Program-made: the position numbers and the translations under genes
The notes under the pieces: model-generated
What the model was told of the DNA's origin: nothing
Databases searched by the model: none
What the model saw: the letters and a program-made list of their open reading frames with translations, nothing else
DNA from: Opisthocomus hoazin
Taxonomy: Eukaryota; Chordata; Aves; Opisthocomiformes; Opisthocomidae
Assembly: GCF_030867145.1 (NCBI RefSeq)
Contig: NC_134443.1
Location: forward strand, 2,480,001-2,544,000
DNA: 64,000 bases
Direction: 5' to 3'
Shown: positions 39,401 through 52,900 of the stretch, one piece after another
How positions within the stretch are numbered: the stretch's first letter is position 1
Layout: every line of letters starts with the position of its first letter

Positions 39401-42400
39401 ACTAATACTTCTGCAGATGGAGATTTATTGGGCAATTGCTAGGCTCCTGGCAAAATGGGAAGAGCCTTGTAATTTCTTCTTTTGGCCACAGCTTCAATCT
39501 GTTGAAGGAGCAGGAATAACAGGAGAATACAGACGGAATAATGTCCCTTGCTGTTTTCCGTACCCCAGTGCTGGAATACGAAGTGCAAGTTGCTGCTGTG
39601 TGGAGGATGTGATGCTAACAGTTTACAGAGAGAGGGAGGTGACACCTCTGCATGGTGCTGAAACTGGATGAGGCTGGAGCGAAGTGAAGTTTTTGCACCA
39701 AAGCTGCTTTTTCAGAGAAAAATGCAAGTGTGGTAGCATTGAAACACTTTGCAAACGTGTTTTGCTAAATTCTTGGGGGAGGGTGTTGTTTTTTCAGTAT
39801 CAAAACTCCAGAGAAACTTTTCATTTAGAAAATATCAAAACATTTTGAGAGGTGTGAAATAAAAAATCCTTTTTGTTTCCAGCTTTTCCTTTCTTTGTAA
39901 CTGAAGGGGTTTAAGACAGCTCAGAAATGAAGGATTTTTGTTCTTGCTTTCTCTGCTACGTGCTGACCAAAGTGGGGGCTCTGCTGGTTGGTGGCCCTGG
40001 CTCTCACAAGTGTTACTGCTACTAAACGAGGGGCGACAGTCCCCTAAGCTCTCCCCTGTGCATTTGTCCCCGGGCAGCCCTGTGAGGGACAGCAGGGTGT
40101 TTGTGAGCATTGCAGGACCTGAGGACCCCCAACTGCCCCTGCCACTTGCCTCCTCGCCTGCTCTCTGCCACACGGCTGACGGCAGCTTTCTGCCCTCGGC
40201 GTAACCGTGTCGAGTGGCAGCAGCCACCGATCCCGGGACCCTGCAGACCCTGCAGTCCCCACGGGTACGCGAAGGGTCCTGCTGAGAAACCTGCAAGTGA
40301 GTTTCCAGCTCTCTGACACGTGGCCTTTAATCAGCGATTGACTTGGGAATTAACAAGCCAGATCAAATGAAATGAGCTCCTAAATCCCCGGGAATTATCT
40401 TAGCATCACAAATAAGTCCCGTTGATGTGGAGCAAAGCGGGAGAGAGCAAAGCCCTGTGGCGGCGAGGGGGCCAGCCCAGCCTGGCTAGCAGTCTCCCTC
40501 GGGACCCTGCCGCAGGTGTCCCGACAGCTCTTCTTTGGGCTGGTAAAAGCACGCAGGCATCGGCAGGCAAGGAGCAGACCCCTCCAGCCAGATCCGAGGG
40601 GTGTGGCGAGGATCCGCAGAGACGCGAATGCCCGTGCTGCGGACCTGTGTCCCGCTGGGAGTTGGGGTGAGGGCACCAAGGAGAGAACCCGGCTCGTGTC
40701 CTGCATCAGCATCGGTGTGGCCCGGGGGCTTCTTCACTCTGCCACAGAGGTGGGGCTGCTGGAGCAGTCCCAGAGGGGTAAATCAGGGCATGAAAACCCC
40801 GTCGAGGTGCATGTTTGTCAGGCCGTGTGCCGGCTGACTGGGCCAGGCAGATGCTGCTGGGCTGGTTTCTCTCCTCCCCGCTCTGCTCATGTTCCAGCTC
40901 CAGCGGACGCTGCTGCCTCGCCTGTCCCTGCACTGCGGCAAGAGCTGGCCCTGCACAAGCTGTGAAGCTCCCGGTGAACTCCAACCTTACCAGGCCTGTG
41001 TTGACAATCTTAGCACTGCCCACAGACCCTGCCTGCCCCGGGATCATCAGCCTGCAATTTCCCAGGCCAAGGCCCACCTTATGTCCCACTCTGGTTCCTG
41101 ACCTCCCCCCCATGTCTTTTCAGTCTTGAGCTATGTTTGCAGAGCTGCCCAGTCTGTGAGCTCTCTGCAAATTCCATTGGCAAGCCAGTTTCCTCCCCCT
41201 TCCACATCATTCAATTAGAGATGTTAAATAAAACTGGACCTGTGGGAGGAAAGGTAAGGCAGAAAGAGAAAACACACTGCAGTAGGAACACACAGATGAG
41301 GCATTTCATTTAAAGAAGGAAAAAAAAAAAGAAAACTTCCAAACCTGTCTATAACTAAAATGAACTGCAAGGGAAATAAAGGCCTATTTCTCTGTTTCAT
41401 GGAGGCTTCTTTACATCAGATCAGCAGCGCTGCAGGGGTAAGGGAGAGGAGTTGCTACATTTGCAACAGCTTTAAAGCACCAGTGAGAGGAGAGTCACTG
41501 GGAACGGCCATCAGGCAGGAATGCAGCAGGTCCAGTGGTTTAGCAGGAGGCTTATACTGGTTAGACCTATACTGGGGTAGTCTAGAATGCACTGTGAAGT
41601 TGGTCGGTATCAAAGTGCCTCGTCTCACGAGGGTTTACCTTCACGTGGGAAATGATAGGCCAGGCATGGGCAGAGCCCTGGGCTGCATCTCTGGAGATCC
41701 TGGGTCTGCTCCTGGCCCTCCCACTAACCGCCTGCCTGAGCTCTTCCTGCTGTCAGCTTACCTCCGCTTCAAACTTGCCCTTGGCCCCAAGTGCCCAATG
41801 GCCCAAATTTGCTTGCCTCCACCCGAGCTCACGCCTAGCCTAAGCCAACCTGATGTCCAGCTGAGCTCGGCTCCAACTCTGTGGCGGTCTGAGATCTCCT
41901 CCTGCAGGCCATGGGCCAGGAACAGGTTCCAGCTCCGGCTCCGATGCTGGTTCTGCGCTGCTGGAAGCCTCTGTAGGATTTAAGGTACTTCATCAGGACA
42001 CAGATGCAGCCTGACCTGCTCAGGTTCACACCCCTGTCAAGCGCTTCTCTGGGCAGGAGCCTCCCTCTCTCCTGTCTTTCCCACCCTCTCCCTGCCCCAC
42101 ACAGTAAATTTGAAGTTGTTGGGAATGGGGCAGAGCCCTGAGTGAGTCACTCTACAGCAGCAGACTCTGGGTCGTGCTGCCAGCCGGAGCCACCAGACCC
42201 TGACAGAGCCTTGCAGAGACGAGAGGAGAGCTGAGTCACGGCCCTTAAAGGGAGCTTAGGTAGTCCCCTGGGCTGGTCCTTTCCAGAGGGGTCCATTCGC
42301 CCAGCAAGCAGACCCCTTTCCCAGACAACAGTGCTGTAAATTATCTTCAGAGACAAGAAAAAACACATGTCCTAATTAAACTCAATTCATCTGCTAAGCA

Positions 42401-45400
42401 GCAGTTTCAGACTTGATATCCAGAGGCAAAATTATGCGGGGGGGTGTTAAATACATAAATAAACTGAGAGTGTTTGTTGTTCTGCTTTTGCAGCACCAAG
42501 ATATTTTGGTAACTGTTTATTATGAATCAACACATCACAGGGGAGCAAAACTGCAACATCAGGGCTGAACAAATGGGATGTTTGAGGACAGTAAGCAGGA
42601 GGACATAAACAGAACTTTAGTGAGAGGCTCTCTTTTCATTTTGCCTACATTTTCAAGGTCTTTCCCTCCTTCTTACACTCTCCCCCCACTTTTAAAAACA
42701 GCGATGAAATTTTTGTGCTCCATGTAACAAAATTCAAAGCCGTGATATTAGCAATTCCCCGCGAGTCCATTGTTCCCTGCTCCCTGAGAGAAAAGACAGT
42801 CAGCTGCGAGCCAGACGTGGCATGGGAACTCGGCCCCCGGGTCGCGTGGCCCCTGCGAAGGACGGGGCAGAGCCCCAGGGCTCCTGCTCCTCCGCAGCCC
42901 CCCTGCTCACAGCCCGTTACGCCTGCAGGTGCATCGAGCATCCCTGCACCCACCACAGAGCTCCACACTTCCATGGAGACCCTCCCGCGTTCCCCTGCCG
43001 CTGCAAGAGTCTCCTCGTGCCCAGAACCAAAGCCCTTTGCGCGGCCGAGTAGCACAGAGAGCCTTCGTGGAAGCAATTTTTCAGCCTTAGAAAGCAGATG
43101 GTGGAGCCTTTGGGCCAGTCTGCGTAGCACGGAGGGGTCCTGGAGCACGGCGGGGGGCTGCACCTCCAACGCACAGCCGCAGGACCGTGGTCGCCTGGCG
43201 ATGCTCACCGCAGGAGAATCGCATCCCGACACGGACTCTTCAGAGCTACCGCAAGAAGGTACTGAAGAAGCGCTCGCCAGAGTTTGATAACGTTATAATC
43301 TAAACATTTCTGGTTCTGCGTTTCCTGCTCACGGCCAGGTGGTTGCTCCCAGCCCTGGGTCACAAGCTGCTTTTTCCTGCAGTGTTATTTATTAGATACT
43401 TCTGATATATCTTGCAACCACAATAAAAAATACATCGCTACTGAAAATGCAAACTGGGAAAACAAATCATCCCAGAATACAGTCTACACAAAGGTTGTTA
43501 AACTATGGACTGAGTTAATTAGCAGCTAATAAAAGACTAAATTCTTCCATTAGCTATTCCGGTATGCGAGATCCACTGATTTCATCGGGGCCGTTTGCGT
43601 CTGCGGGCACACGGCCATATTTACTGCGGTAACCACGAGTGCAAATCACAGGACAACCAGGGCTCGCCGCAGCTGGGATGGGGACAGGGACGGGGACGGC
43701 ATGTGGGACCCGCAGAGCTGTGCAGACAACCTCACGTGCCACACCGGTGCCAGCGTGGCTCTCGGTGAGGCCACAACCCTCCCAGCCTCTTCCCCAGCCC
43801 AGTAAATCCAGTGTGAGCGGTGTCCGGGGATCAGTTCCACTGCTGGGAGTGTGACCGCCTGTTTCAAGCACGGAAATTGGAGCTGGACTCCCTCCTATCT
43901 CCCTTCCTTCCATAGAAATTGTTGATGTTTCCAGATCTGAATCACTGGTCACATCCTTTACGAACGTGAGTCACTGTCGCACTACTGCCGGCAGCTTGTT
44001 CAACCAGCTACGCCCCTGGTGTTTCCCGAAACAGCCCGAGCTGAGTTCCTCCTCCTCGGGACGCGTCTGCAGGTGCTTTAGCTGGGGTGCTTGCACAGCA
44101 CCTTCCCCGGCACTGGGATGTTCGTTTGCACGGCATGGGTGAGTGGTGCCAAGGGCCATCAGCGCCCGGGAAGTCCAGGCCGTCGCCTGTCGGGCTCCCG
44201 GGAGGCTGAAGACCCTCCTTGGCTGCCCCAGGGCTGCTCGGCCGTTGCATTTCCTCATCTTCGTGGTTCATGTGAGGAAGTGATGGCCCCTTCCAGCACA
44301 GAGCCCTGCACGCTCCCCCCAGGATAAGAACGGAAGCACCACAGAGATTTATGATGTCAAACGCTTGTTATATATTTTGCAAAGCCCGTTTTACAGTGCC
44401 TGGATAAATTGATGACCTGCTGATGGGGGAGTGGGAAGGGCTGGTTACTGGGAACCACCAAACAAGAGTTGGCTAGATCAGAAGAAACCAGTAGGAGTGA
44501 CCCACAGCCCCTTCCTTTGATCTCTGCGCGATGTGCCCGGAGAAGGCACGCCAGAGCCGGAACAATACTGCAAAGCGGCGCGGCAGCACCGTTCCTCCGA
44601 CGGCAGCGTCTCCGCTGCCGGCACCCCGAGCACGCTCCACCACCCAGGGCTCCCGGCCGGCCCCGTGGCACAGCGCCTGAAGATGTCCCTGGCTGAAAAC
44701 GAGTTTTATGTCGCCAGACCACACTGTCGCGACGATGGCAGGTGGCTGCTTTGGTAACGGCAACTGAGGTGACAGCCAAAACCCCGTCTGTGGCAAACCC
44801 TCGGGTGCTGCCTATTGGTTTAAAAATTTGTAGGTGACAACGGGGAATCTTGCACCAGTGACTTGGCATACGGCTGCGGGAAGTGCATAGCTAAGAGATG
44901 GTACAGACTCTGAAAAGGGATTTCCGTGGGTGTGAGGCATCTTCTCCATCCACTTTTAAAAGTCCCATGGCACCTAACAATATGTCTTTTGGCACATAAA
45001 TCCCTTGATAAAACCCCAGACACAATCCCAAGACAAACTGTACTCAGAGCATCAGAGATCCGAGCTAGACCGGTGAAACCAGCACGTAACGGTGGGTGCC
45101 GGGCCGTCCTGGCAGCCCTGCGAGGAGGCCGTTTGGGAAGGGAGGGGGCCCTGAGTCCAAGGGCCTGACCACGCTCTCCTGCGGCTGCCAGCATCGGGCC
45201 ATCTGGCCCTGGCCTGCAGCCACCCCTGGGGTGCTCCGTAGGACCTGGCCACTGAAAACAGGACGTGAAGAATAACAAGTCCGGTTGGGAGGCAAAATGT
45301 TATTAACGAAATTGGCACGCTCCATCGCGCAGCAAGAGAGCCTGCAACCTGCACCGGGGGCTTCAGACACCCACCTTCTGCTGCAGCGAGCGCGACCCAT

Positions 45401-46755
45401 CTCGGCCCCTCTGCCACCGCACCGCACCCGCCTCGCCAGCTTTGCCCCCACGCCATAACCCGGCTCTCCGGGGTTGGTGTAAGAGGGGAAACAGCGGCAC
45501 AAAGGCAGCAACTCCCAGTTCTGGGCCCCACGGAGTACGGGGCTGCGCAGGCACAGAAGGAAAAGGCAGTCCCTGCTCGGAGCATCTTAGAGGATGGATT
45601 TGGTTTAGACGGGAACTTGCTGCACTGTCCCGGGCATTCAGAGCATCCCACAGCTCACGACACAAACTCGAGAGCACTTCAGAAATGCCAGCACTCGAAA
45701 AAGAGACAAACCCGCCAGCCCCTCACTCACCAAAGCTCTGAACACGCTCCCTAACCCAAGCGCTCAGCCACTGCTTGCGCTTCCAGCGTGTGACGTCTGA
45801 AGAGATGGCAGCAGCACCAGGACATCACCCGTATTCTCGACGCATTAAATCCAAAGTCCTTGGGCTGAAACACAACTGGTAGTGTGGGGCTGTGCCGGAC
45901 TACGGATCGGATGGAAGGTTTTCGCTGGAGCGCAAGCAACTGATCAGTTGATCAATGATTTATCAATCTCTATCGATATCGTTCTGAACAGAACTACTTC
46001 CTCCTCTCCCCGTTTTTCTCTCTTTTCTATGCATCTCTCCTATCGACCCAGTCTACGACCTCAGCCCCGTGCCCAGACAGCTCTGGACTTGCAGGACTCA
46101 CAGGAAGGAGACCAAATATGCAGAAATAGGGTATTTTTGAAGCTAAGCATCTCCTCCCTTTTGGGAAGCCGTGCCCTGACTCTCACTTTCTTTTTGCAGT
46201 GTTAAGTCCCTGCTTGCAGACCCTCAGCGCTGGGAAGCGATCCCTTCTCCCCTGGCCCCCTCCCCAGGGAATCTGCCCCCGGCTCCTCTCTGCAGAGCGC
46301 TTTTGTTCAGATTTCTAACCGCTCAGCCACTTTCTTGGCAGAAAACCCTCCCAGTGCCACCTGCCCGCTTTTCCATCTCCCAGGAAGTTTCGCCGTGACC
46401 TGTGACAGCCAGGAATGTGGCTCGGGCACGGGGGGAACACGGGACAATGTGCTGCCTGCTCCGGTCCCCCCCGCTGACCCCTGCACCCGGCCACACACAC
46501 CCATCCAGCCGCTCACATCAGCAGTGAGTCAGAAACAAAGAAGAAAAACCCTCGTGGGCTGCGATTCGCCCTTTATTGTGAACTCCAGACGTCATACGCG
46601 CACGGCTATAGATGGAGCTCGGGAGCCCAGGCCAGCCCAGTGCAAGCCCACGAGAGCTCAGTGATGGTGGTGGTGGTGCCGGCTGGCGGGGGGGGATGCT
46701 GTGTCTGTATGGCTAAGGATGTATTACAGAGGCGGGCTGCTCTTCATGTAACTAG
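36431..46755. other. Intergenic DNA between VPS45 and PLEKHO1 (about 10 kb)
   Basis: No exon-like coding segment, CR1 copy or RNA gene is recognisable on either strand. Base composition alternates between GC-rich and AT-rich patches. Many short open frames exist, as expected in GC-rich DNA. Enhancers for PLEKHO1 may lie here but cannot be told from sequence alone. Confidence 0.65.
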
Positions 46756-46908
46756 AGAGCTTCTGTAATCTGCAAAGGGCGAAGACGGAGAGGGAGTCGG
46801 AGGAGGCAGCCTGTGTATTTCCCAGCCACGCTCTCCCCAAGAGGAGGCCGCCGGGAGCCCCTCTCTGCTCCCCCCCCCCCATCTCCCTTCAGTGCAGCAC
46901 ACCAAGGA
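46756..46908 (+). other. PLEKHO1: Probable 5' UTR / proximal region of PLEKHO1
   Basis: In the frame of the PLEKHO1 start there is a TAG at 46753-46755 and no ATG before 46909, which supports 46909 as the first start. The stretch includes a pyrimidine-rich tract with a long C-run at about 46869-46880, then CTCCCTTCAG ending at 46892. That looks like a splice acceptor, so the start exon may have an upstream non-coding exon. Confidence 0.5.
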
Positions 46909-46938
46909 ATGATGAAAAAAAATAATTCTGCGAAAAGG
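46909..46938 (+). CDS. PLEKHO1: PLEKHO1 coding exon 1
   Basis: Ten codons, [10 protein letters not shown], then donor GTGAGT at 46939. Two ATGs in a row occur; the first has G at -3. An in-frame TAG at 46753 closes the frame upstream. Confidence 0.94.
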
Positions 46939-49900
46939 GTGAGTCGAATCGGTTCTTCTTTGGGGCACGGTGGGGTGGGGGAGGCTCCCGGATGTTTTGG
47001 GGAGGGGGGCTTGTCCCTTGATTTCCAGTTGTTCGCTTTACCTCTGCTCCCCCCGCCTTTGCCTTGCGAAAAAAAACCCCAACCAGATCAAAACAAAACC
47101 AAACCCAGCACCCGTCTCTCCTTCCCTCCTGCTGCCCAGCGCCTCTCCTTCCTCCTGAATTCGCCAGGAGATACTATTCGCCGCTTAGCGCGGAGCGATG
47201 TAGGCAGGCAGTTTTCATTTCTGATCACAAGGAAACGACAAACCGTGGAGACACCATCTACCCGCCGCTCTGCCTGCGCTGTGCCGTGTGCGTGTGCCGG
47301 CTGTGCCCAGAGATCTCAGCGCTGCGACGAAGAAATCTTAAATACAAACCCACACATAGGTTTCGCCTCTAGGATTAATTGCTCATAAAAGGCTCAAAAA
47401 TGCAATTTTCACTGCAGTAATCACCTAGTTTAAATTCTCCCCAACACCCTCCTGCTCCTCTTTCCACGACCAAATGCACGTTGTATGAGGCGAATATAAT
47501 CTCGCAGCCTTTCTTGTATAATGCACAGAGCGAAACCCTGCCTGCGATTTCTGCATCGTCCCCTCGGTATTATTGTTGTTGCCCCATGTCTGCAGCAGAA
47601 AAATCTATGTAGAGTGAACCAAGCAAAGTAGCTCGGTCCCAGCTTCGGTGGAGAGAGGGGCCGGAGGGAGGGGGAGGCGAAAGTTGGGCAAAGAGGGAGG
47701 GGAGGAGGAGAGGAGTGCAAACCGGAGAATAATACCATTTTCCCCCATTTTCTTCCCTCTCTCTTTGTGTTAGGGGCACCAGGATGGAAACCAGCAATCT
47801 CTGCAGCCAGAGAAGGTCGGCTGGGTGCGGAAATTTTGCGGGAAAGGCATTTTTAGGGAAATCTGGAAAAACCGTTATGTGGTTTTGAAGGGAGATCAGC
47901 TTTACATCTCGGAGAAGGAGGTAGGATCGGTTTCATTTTCCTCTCCCATCCCCCCTTTCCTCCCCTTTGCATATGAAAAGCTCACACCGAGCAGCCCCAG
48001 CCCTTCCCCAGCCCCCTGCCCAGCCATCGCCCCTCCGTCGCCAGCCTGGGTTGAGGAGGTTGCTCGGAGGGCTTCTCTCCTCCCCGGGTCGGCACCGGAG
48101 AACCCTGCCCTGGGCTGGTGGGTCGGCTCCAACCCCGACTCTCGCAGGCGGCTCTGGCTGGGAGACATTTTCCCAGCACTGGACACATGAAAGGATTCAC
48201 TTAGCGAGAGTTAAAACCCTCATCCTTCTTTCCGCCACCGTGAAATGGCAACGCCAGCTTCCTTCTGTGCCTGTCCTCTGCCATTAAGTTCGACAGTGGT
48301 CTTGTTCCCAGCTGCTGTTTGGAAATAACTGTGGTCTCCCAGCTGGAATGGAGCCACGTACGGGTCCCTTATCTCTTGTAGTTTTTGTCCCCCTGATCCA
48401 CACCACACGAAGACAACGGGGAAATTTTAACCACAGGCTCAACACCTTGTTGAAAAACGTGCTCTCTCTCCTCCCCCTCACCCCCACTCAACGCCGGCTG
48501 GGGTTTGGGGTTTCATGTAGTGTTTACGTTAGACTTAATTGGATGTGACTATCAGGCTGAGCGTCGCGGGCTCTGGCAGGCTGGCATCCGGCTGACCTTG
48601 CACAGCCTCCCCCCCTTAGTTTTTGTCTTGATAAATTCATCAGGAAGAAATCCCCAGGCAACAGCACTCCTCCCTTTGGTCACCCTTTAAAAACTCATCG
48701 CTAGCACTAGCGAGGGTTGTGCCCCCAAGCAGAGGCGCGGGGGCTGTTCGGAGCCAGGCTGGCGTTAGGACGGGGCGTTTGGGGTAGAAATGCGGATCTG
48801 GCTCTCGGTGGGTTTCCTCCCGTGAGCGGAGGTTGCTCTCTGACGGGCACTGCAGGGCGGTCTGTCGTTCAGACACATGGCTGCCTGGCCCAGCTTTATC
48901 AGTTTAGGATCTGGAGAGATAATCAGGTCCAGAGCGCCAAGTATAATTTGATTTAGACGCTAATTGAATCACGGGGCATGGCAAAGTGCAGACGGATCAG
49001 GGGTTGTTAGAACACAAAAATAGCCCAAAAGCGAACTGCAAGCCCCGGTCGCGCTTAGCTATGTGTTGGCATTTCACAGCTCGCTCCCGTTGATCTCTTG
49101 GCTGCTCCAGAACTGGAGAGAGACGCGGGCTTGGGGAATAAATGCTGTCTGCAGGCGGGGGGTTCGCTGCCCTAGAAATGCCCGGGTAAAGAGACATAGT
49201 AAGAGAAAGATTAGAGACTGGAGACAACACGAATGGTAATGAGACACTCAACCTCTGATGAATCTCTAGACAGATTTCTGGATGGGGAGAGTCAGGTGGG
49301 AAGACGGATGCGAGTGGTACAGATCTCCTTCAGTCTGTGGCCCTTCCAAACTTTCCAGCAGTAACGCAGACCGTACAGCGTGCGTTTCTCAACAGCAGGC
49401 CTGCTTGTCCTGCGTGACCCTTACAAGCAGCTCACCCGCCTCTGGGGCCACCGGTCACAGTTTAGAAACTGCTAGACAGACAGATTACGTGGCTGGAAGG
49501 ATTTCACCTGCTGCCTTGCGTTCTACCAGTCTGGCTCCACAGCTCTTCTGTACTGGGGCCCCGACTCAAGGCGGCACTGAAGAGCGTGCTCGAGCACAGG
49601 CCTATGCTTAAGCCCAGTTAACGGAGATGGAACTGGAGCTTGTACTTTTTGAGCCAGGACCTGGAAGAGAAGTAACCATCACCAAGTCCAAATGACAGGG
49701 GAGCTGCCTGCTCGGATCAGACTGCACTGGCCGTGCTGACACAGCTGGAACTGCTGGGAAGGGACTGGGAATAGGCTGGGCTAGGCGGCTCTGTAATGGT
49801 CAGTTCACTGCAGGCGGGGCAGATGCTCAACATTGCTAGCAGGACGCTGTGCGGTCCTTCAGGCGGGCGTGAAGGCGCAGCACCAGCGGTGGGGCTGAAT

Positions 49901-52900
49901 AACACTGTAATTCACAGCTGCCTTCGCAGGGAGGTTGTGTGCGTGGTTTTGGGGACTCGGAGACAGACACGGCAACTTTCCTGGGTCTCTCTCACTACCG
50001 TGCAGCGGGGAAGGAGTCCTGAGGGTGGGCAGCGGGAGAACCTTGGCCCCGCTGAAGCAAAAGCAGGACGAGGCGGTGGGACTGCCACCGCAGCGTGTCT
50101 GCAGGCGGGGCGGGAGGCCCCACGGCCACCCAGGCTGTACCGCCTGCGCCCAGGAGATGCATTCTGCCCAGGCTTGGGACCTCCTCAGAGCACCCTCGCT
50201 AGGGAGCAGGAAAGGGCACTTCCAGAGAGCTACTCACTGCCCACAAACCCTGAGCAGCCTCCAAGTAGCTGCTCCAGATCCACCATGGTGCCTGTGCTGC
50301 GACGAGGCATGCTGACAGGGGAGGCCAGCCGAGCGGCAGGGCTCCAGGCTAGCAGCCTCCCGCACGGATCCTCCCAGAGCCTGTGTCCGCAGCCCGGACC
50401 TGCCCGGGACAGCAAAGCCGCGCTGTGTGTGCACTCCCTTCAGCAGTGCGCGAATCCGCCCTTTGATGGGAAGTACTCTGGATCTTGCCTGGGAAAACGA
50501 GAGTGTTTTCCAAAATCCTGGCCACCCTGAAGTCAGCAGCCGGACTGCTGCTGGCTGCAGTACCACTGGGATGTCCCGGACATCCCGCGCGGCCGGGCGG
50601 GTGGTTTTGTCTCTCTCTGGTACCCCGAGTGTTTGAACCCTGGAGAATAAGTAGACAGCAAAGGCTCTGCTTGGCTAAGGAGCAGGAAAGCCTGCACAAT
50701 GTGTTCATGCAGGAATCGACACCAGTGAAGATGTGCAGGAAAAAGATGGCTGTCTGTCCATCCCTCCCTCACCAACACACCCAGCTAGCTACCGCCCAAA
50801 TCTCCGTGTGCTCGGAGCCCAGCAGAGGACGGGGCTGTCTGAGGGGCCATGCGGGTGCTAGTGCTGAACAAGGAGGGCTTGTGTTTGTCTCGGGGAGCGT
50901 GCGCGGATTGCTTTACGGGGAAAAAACCAGTGCATGTGCAACTGAGGCAGCACCGTGGCTCTCCGTGTACGAGTGTGTGTGTGAAAGACCATAAATAACA
51001 CGCAGCCGTGACTGCCTATGTCTTTATATGGAAGAATCTGTGGTTGTGCAGAGATGTGGTTACAGAGGTAACATCTGGCTGCGTGCACGTGCGCTGAAGT
51101 GACTCTGTGTGCCTGCAGGAACGAGGAACGCGCCTGTGTCCCCGGGCCGGCGTCTCCGGGGGTCTCGGTACAGGCGGGCACCGCTCTGCCTGGCGGGAGC
51201 ACGCTGGCGTGTGCCGGTGGGGACGCAGGGCACGCGCTTGGTGTGGCTGCCTGTCGCCCGTGCGTTGCCAAGGCTTTCTGCTCAAAGACCAACGGGTCCT
51301 TTGACACACGGCGCAGGTTTTTGGTACCGTCTGGACCTTTACTCCTTAGCAAAGCCAGGCCTTCTCACACCAACCAGAGCTGAGATCCGCCCTGGGGGGG
51401 CCCGTAGCCAGGACTCCCTGCTGTCCACAGGTCTGAACGCGTGTTCCAGAGCTCTGCTCCAGGAGCACGAGGCTCCCTTTGCACGCTTGCCTTCCTGGCA
51501 GCAGGTGCCTGCAGCTCCTGCAAATAGCTTAATAAATTGGGATTTGTCAAGCAGAACAGGACGGAGCCTCTTCTGTTTTATCACACACCAGACTATGCCC
51601 AGTGGAGAAAACGGAGCCGCTGCTGGGCTGCGCTGATGAGTTGTGCGAGAGGCTCTGCACTGCTCCGGAGAAAGGCCTCTCCACTTCTGAACCCTGCCAC
51701 TGCCGGGGCGGCTGCCGGGGCGGCACTGGATGCAGCCGAAGAGAGAATTAAACAGTGGAGACCCTGAGGAGACGTGAATAGAAAACTATAGCAGAAACGG
51801 TCACTAGGCAGGCTGAATCTCAGCCCGATTTCTGCGCTGATGGGAGAGGAGACTGAATTGTCTGTTTCTGCATAAGATCAAAGTCCTCCTCTGCTATAAA
51901 TTATTTTTGCTCCATCAAAGCTACCGGAGCAACGTGGATCTGGTGCATGGAGCTTATGAGTTAACTCTCAGATTAACCTTGGTGTTTCTTGTCAGCTCCT
52001 CTTAAGCTCTGTGGCTGCTCTAGAACAGGAGGCAGGTTGTTAGCAGGCAAAGCAGCCTCTCCCTGCCAGCTCAGAGCACCGCAGAAGCAGGGGTTAAATA
52101 CAAGGACTCCGGGATGCTATCCTCTGTTCTGCCACGCACTCACTAATTGAATTCAAACCAGACATTTATTTACTTTTGCCGGAATTTCTCCATCTGGAAA
52201 GCTGGGCTAATAATACTGATCTCCCTAAGGCACAAGGTGCCTAGGCAGGGGGAACTGCGTGTCGCACGCTGTGGGATCCCTTGGGAAAGGTCTCAGCTCA
52301 GGGCAGGTAATGATGTTGCACAAAGACAACGCGGAGCAGTAAAACTGCTGGGAGCTGAGCACCGGTCGGGTATCGGGAAGGGCTGAACGGACAGGGTTCC
52401 AAAAGCCTAACTCCCGCAGGCAGAGTCAGACTGCCCAGACCCCAGCGGCATCCACGCGGATACGTGCTGGGAATCTGCGTGCTTTTTCAGTTGCCTACCT
52501 AGGACTGGGCTTGCAGGTTAGAGACTAGCCCTGATTTATTTATTTTAGTCAGGAGAAGATGTGAGCGCCTGACAGAAGCCTGGGCTTTCTCCCTGGCATA
52601 AAGCAAGTCTCTAAGGAGAGGAAATATATTTTATCAGACCAGCTGATATGCCTTGAATATGTGAACAGGGCTTTTGAGTTATGTTCTTTTATTAGGGCAT
52701 CGACCTTCGGAAGCTGTGAAACCTGCTCCAACACCTAGAACCTTTTGCTCTTCCAACTGAAAATGGCACCGAAATGGTAGCCGAGGCTTACAGACCGTGT
52801 TCAGCCGGGGGCTCTGAGCCTGCACAGAGATCTGTGCCCCTGCTGCAAGCCGAACTCTGTGAACTTATGCAAAAAACCCCTTCATTATTTAGCATTTGGT

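Noticed and set aside
46813-46908. In-frame N-terminal extension of PLEKHO1
   Set aside because: The frame upstream of 46909 has no ATG (only a GTG at 46813) and is closed by TAG at 46753. The known protein starts MMKKNN.
49796-50530. A 244-codon open frame in PLEKHO1 intron 2
   Set aside because: No recognisable domain, low-complexity GC-rich composition and overlapping open frames on the other strand. It is expected by chance.
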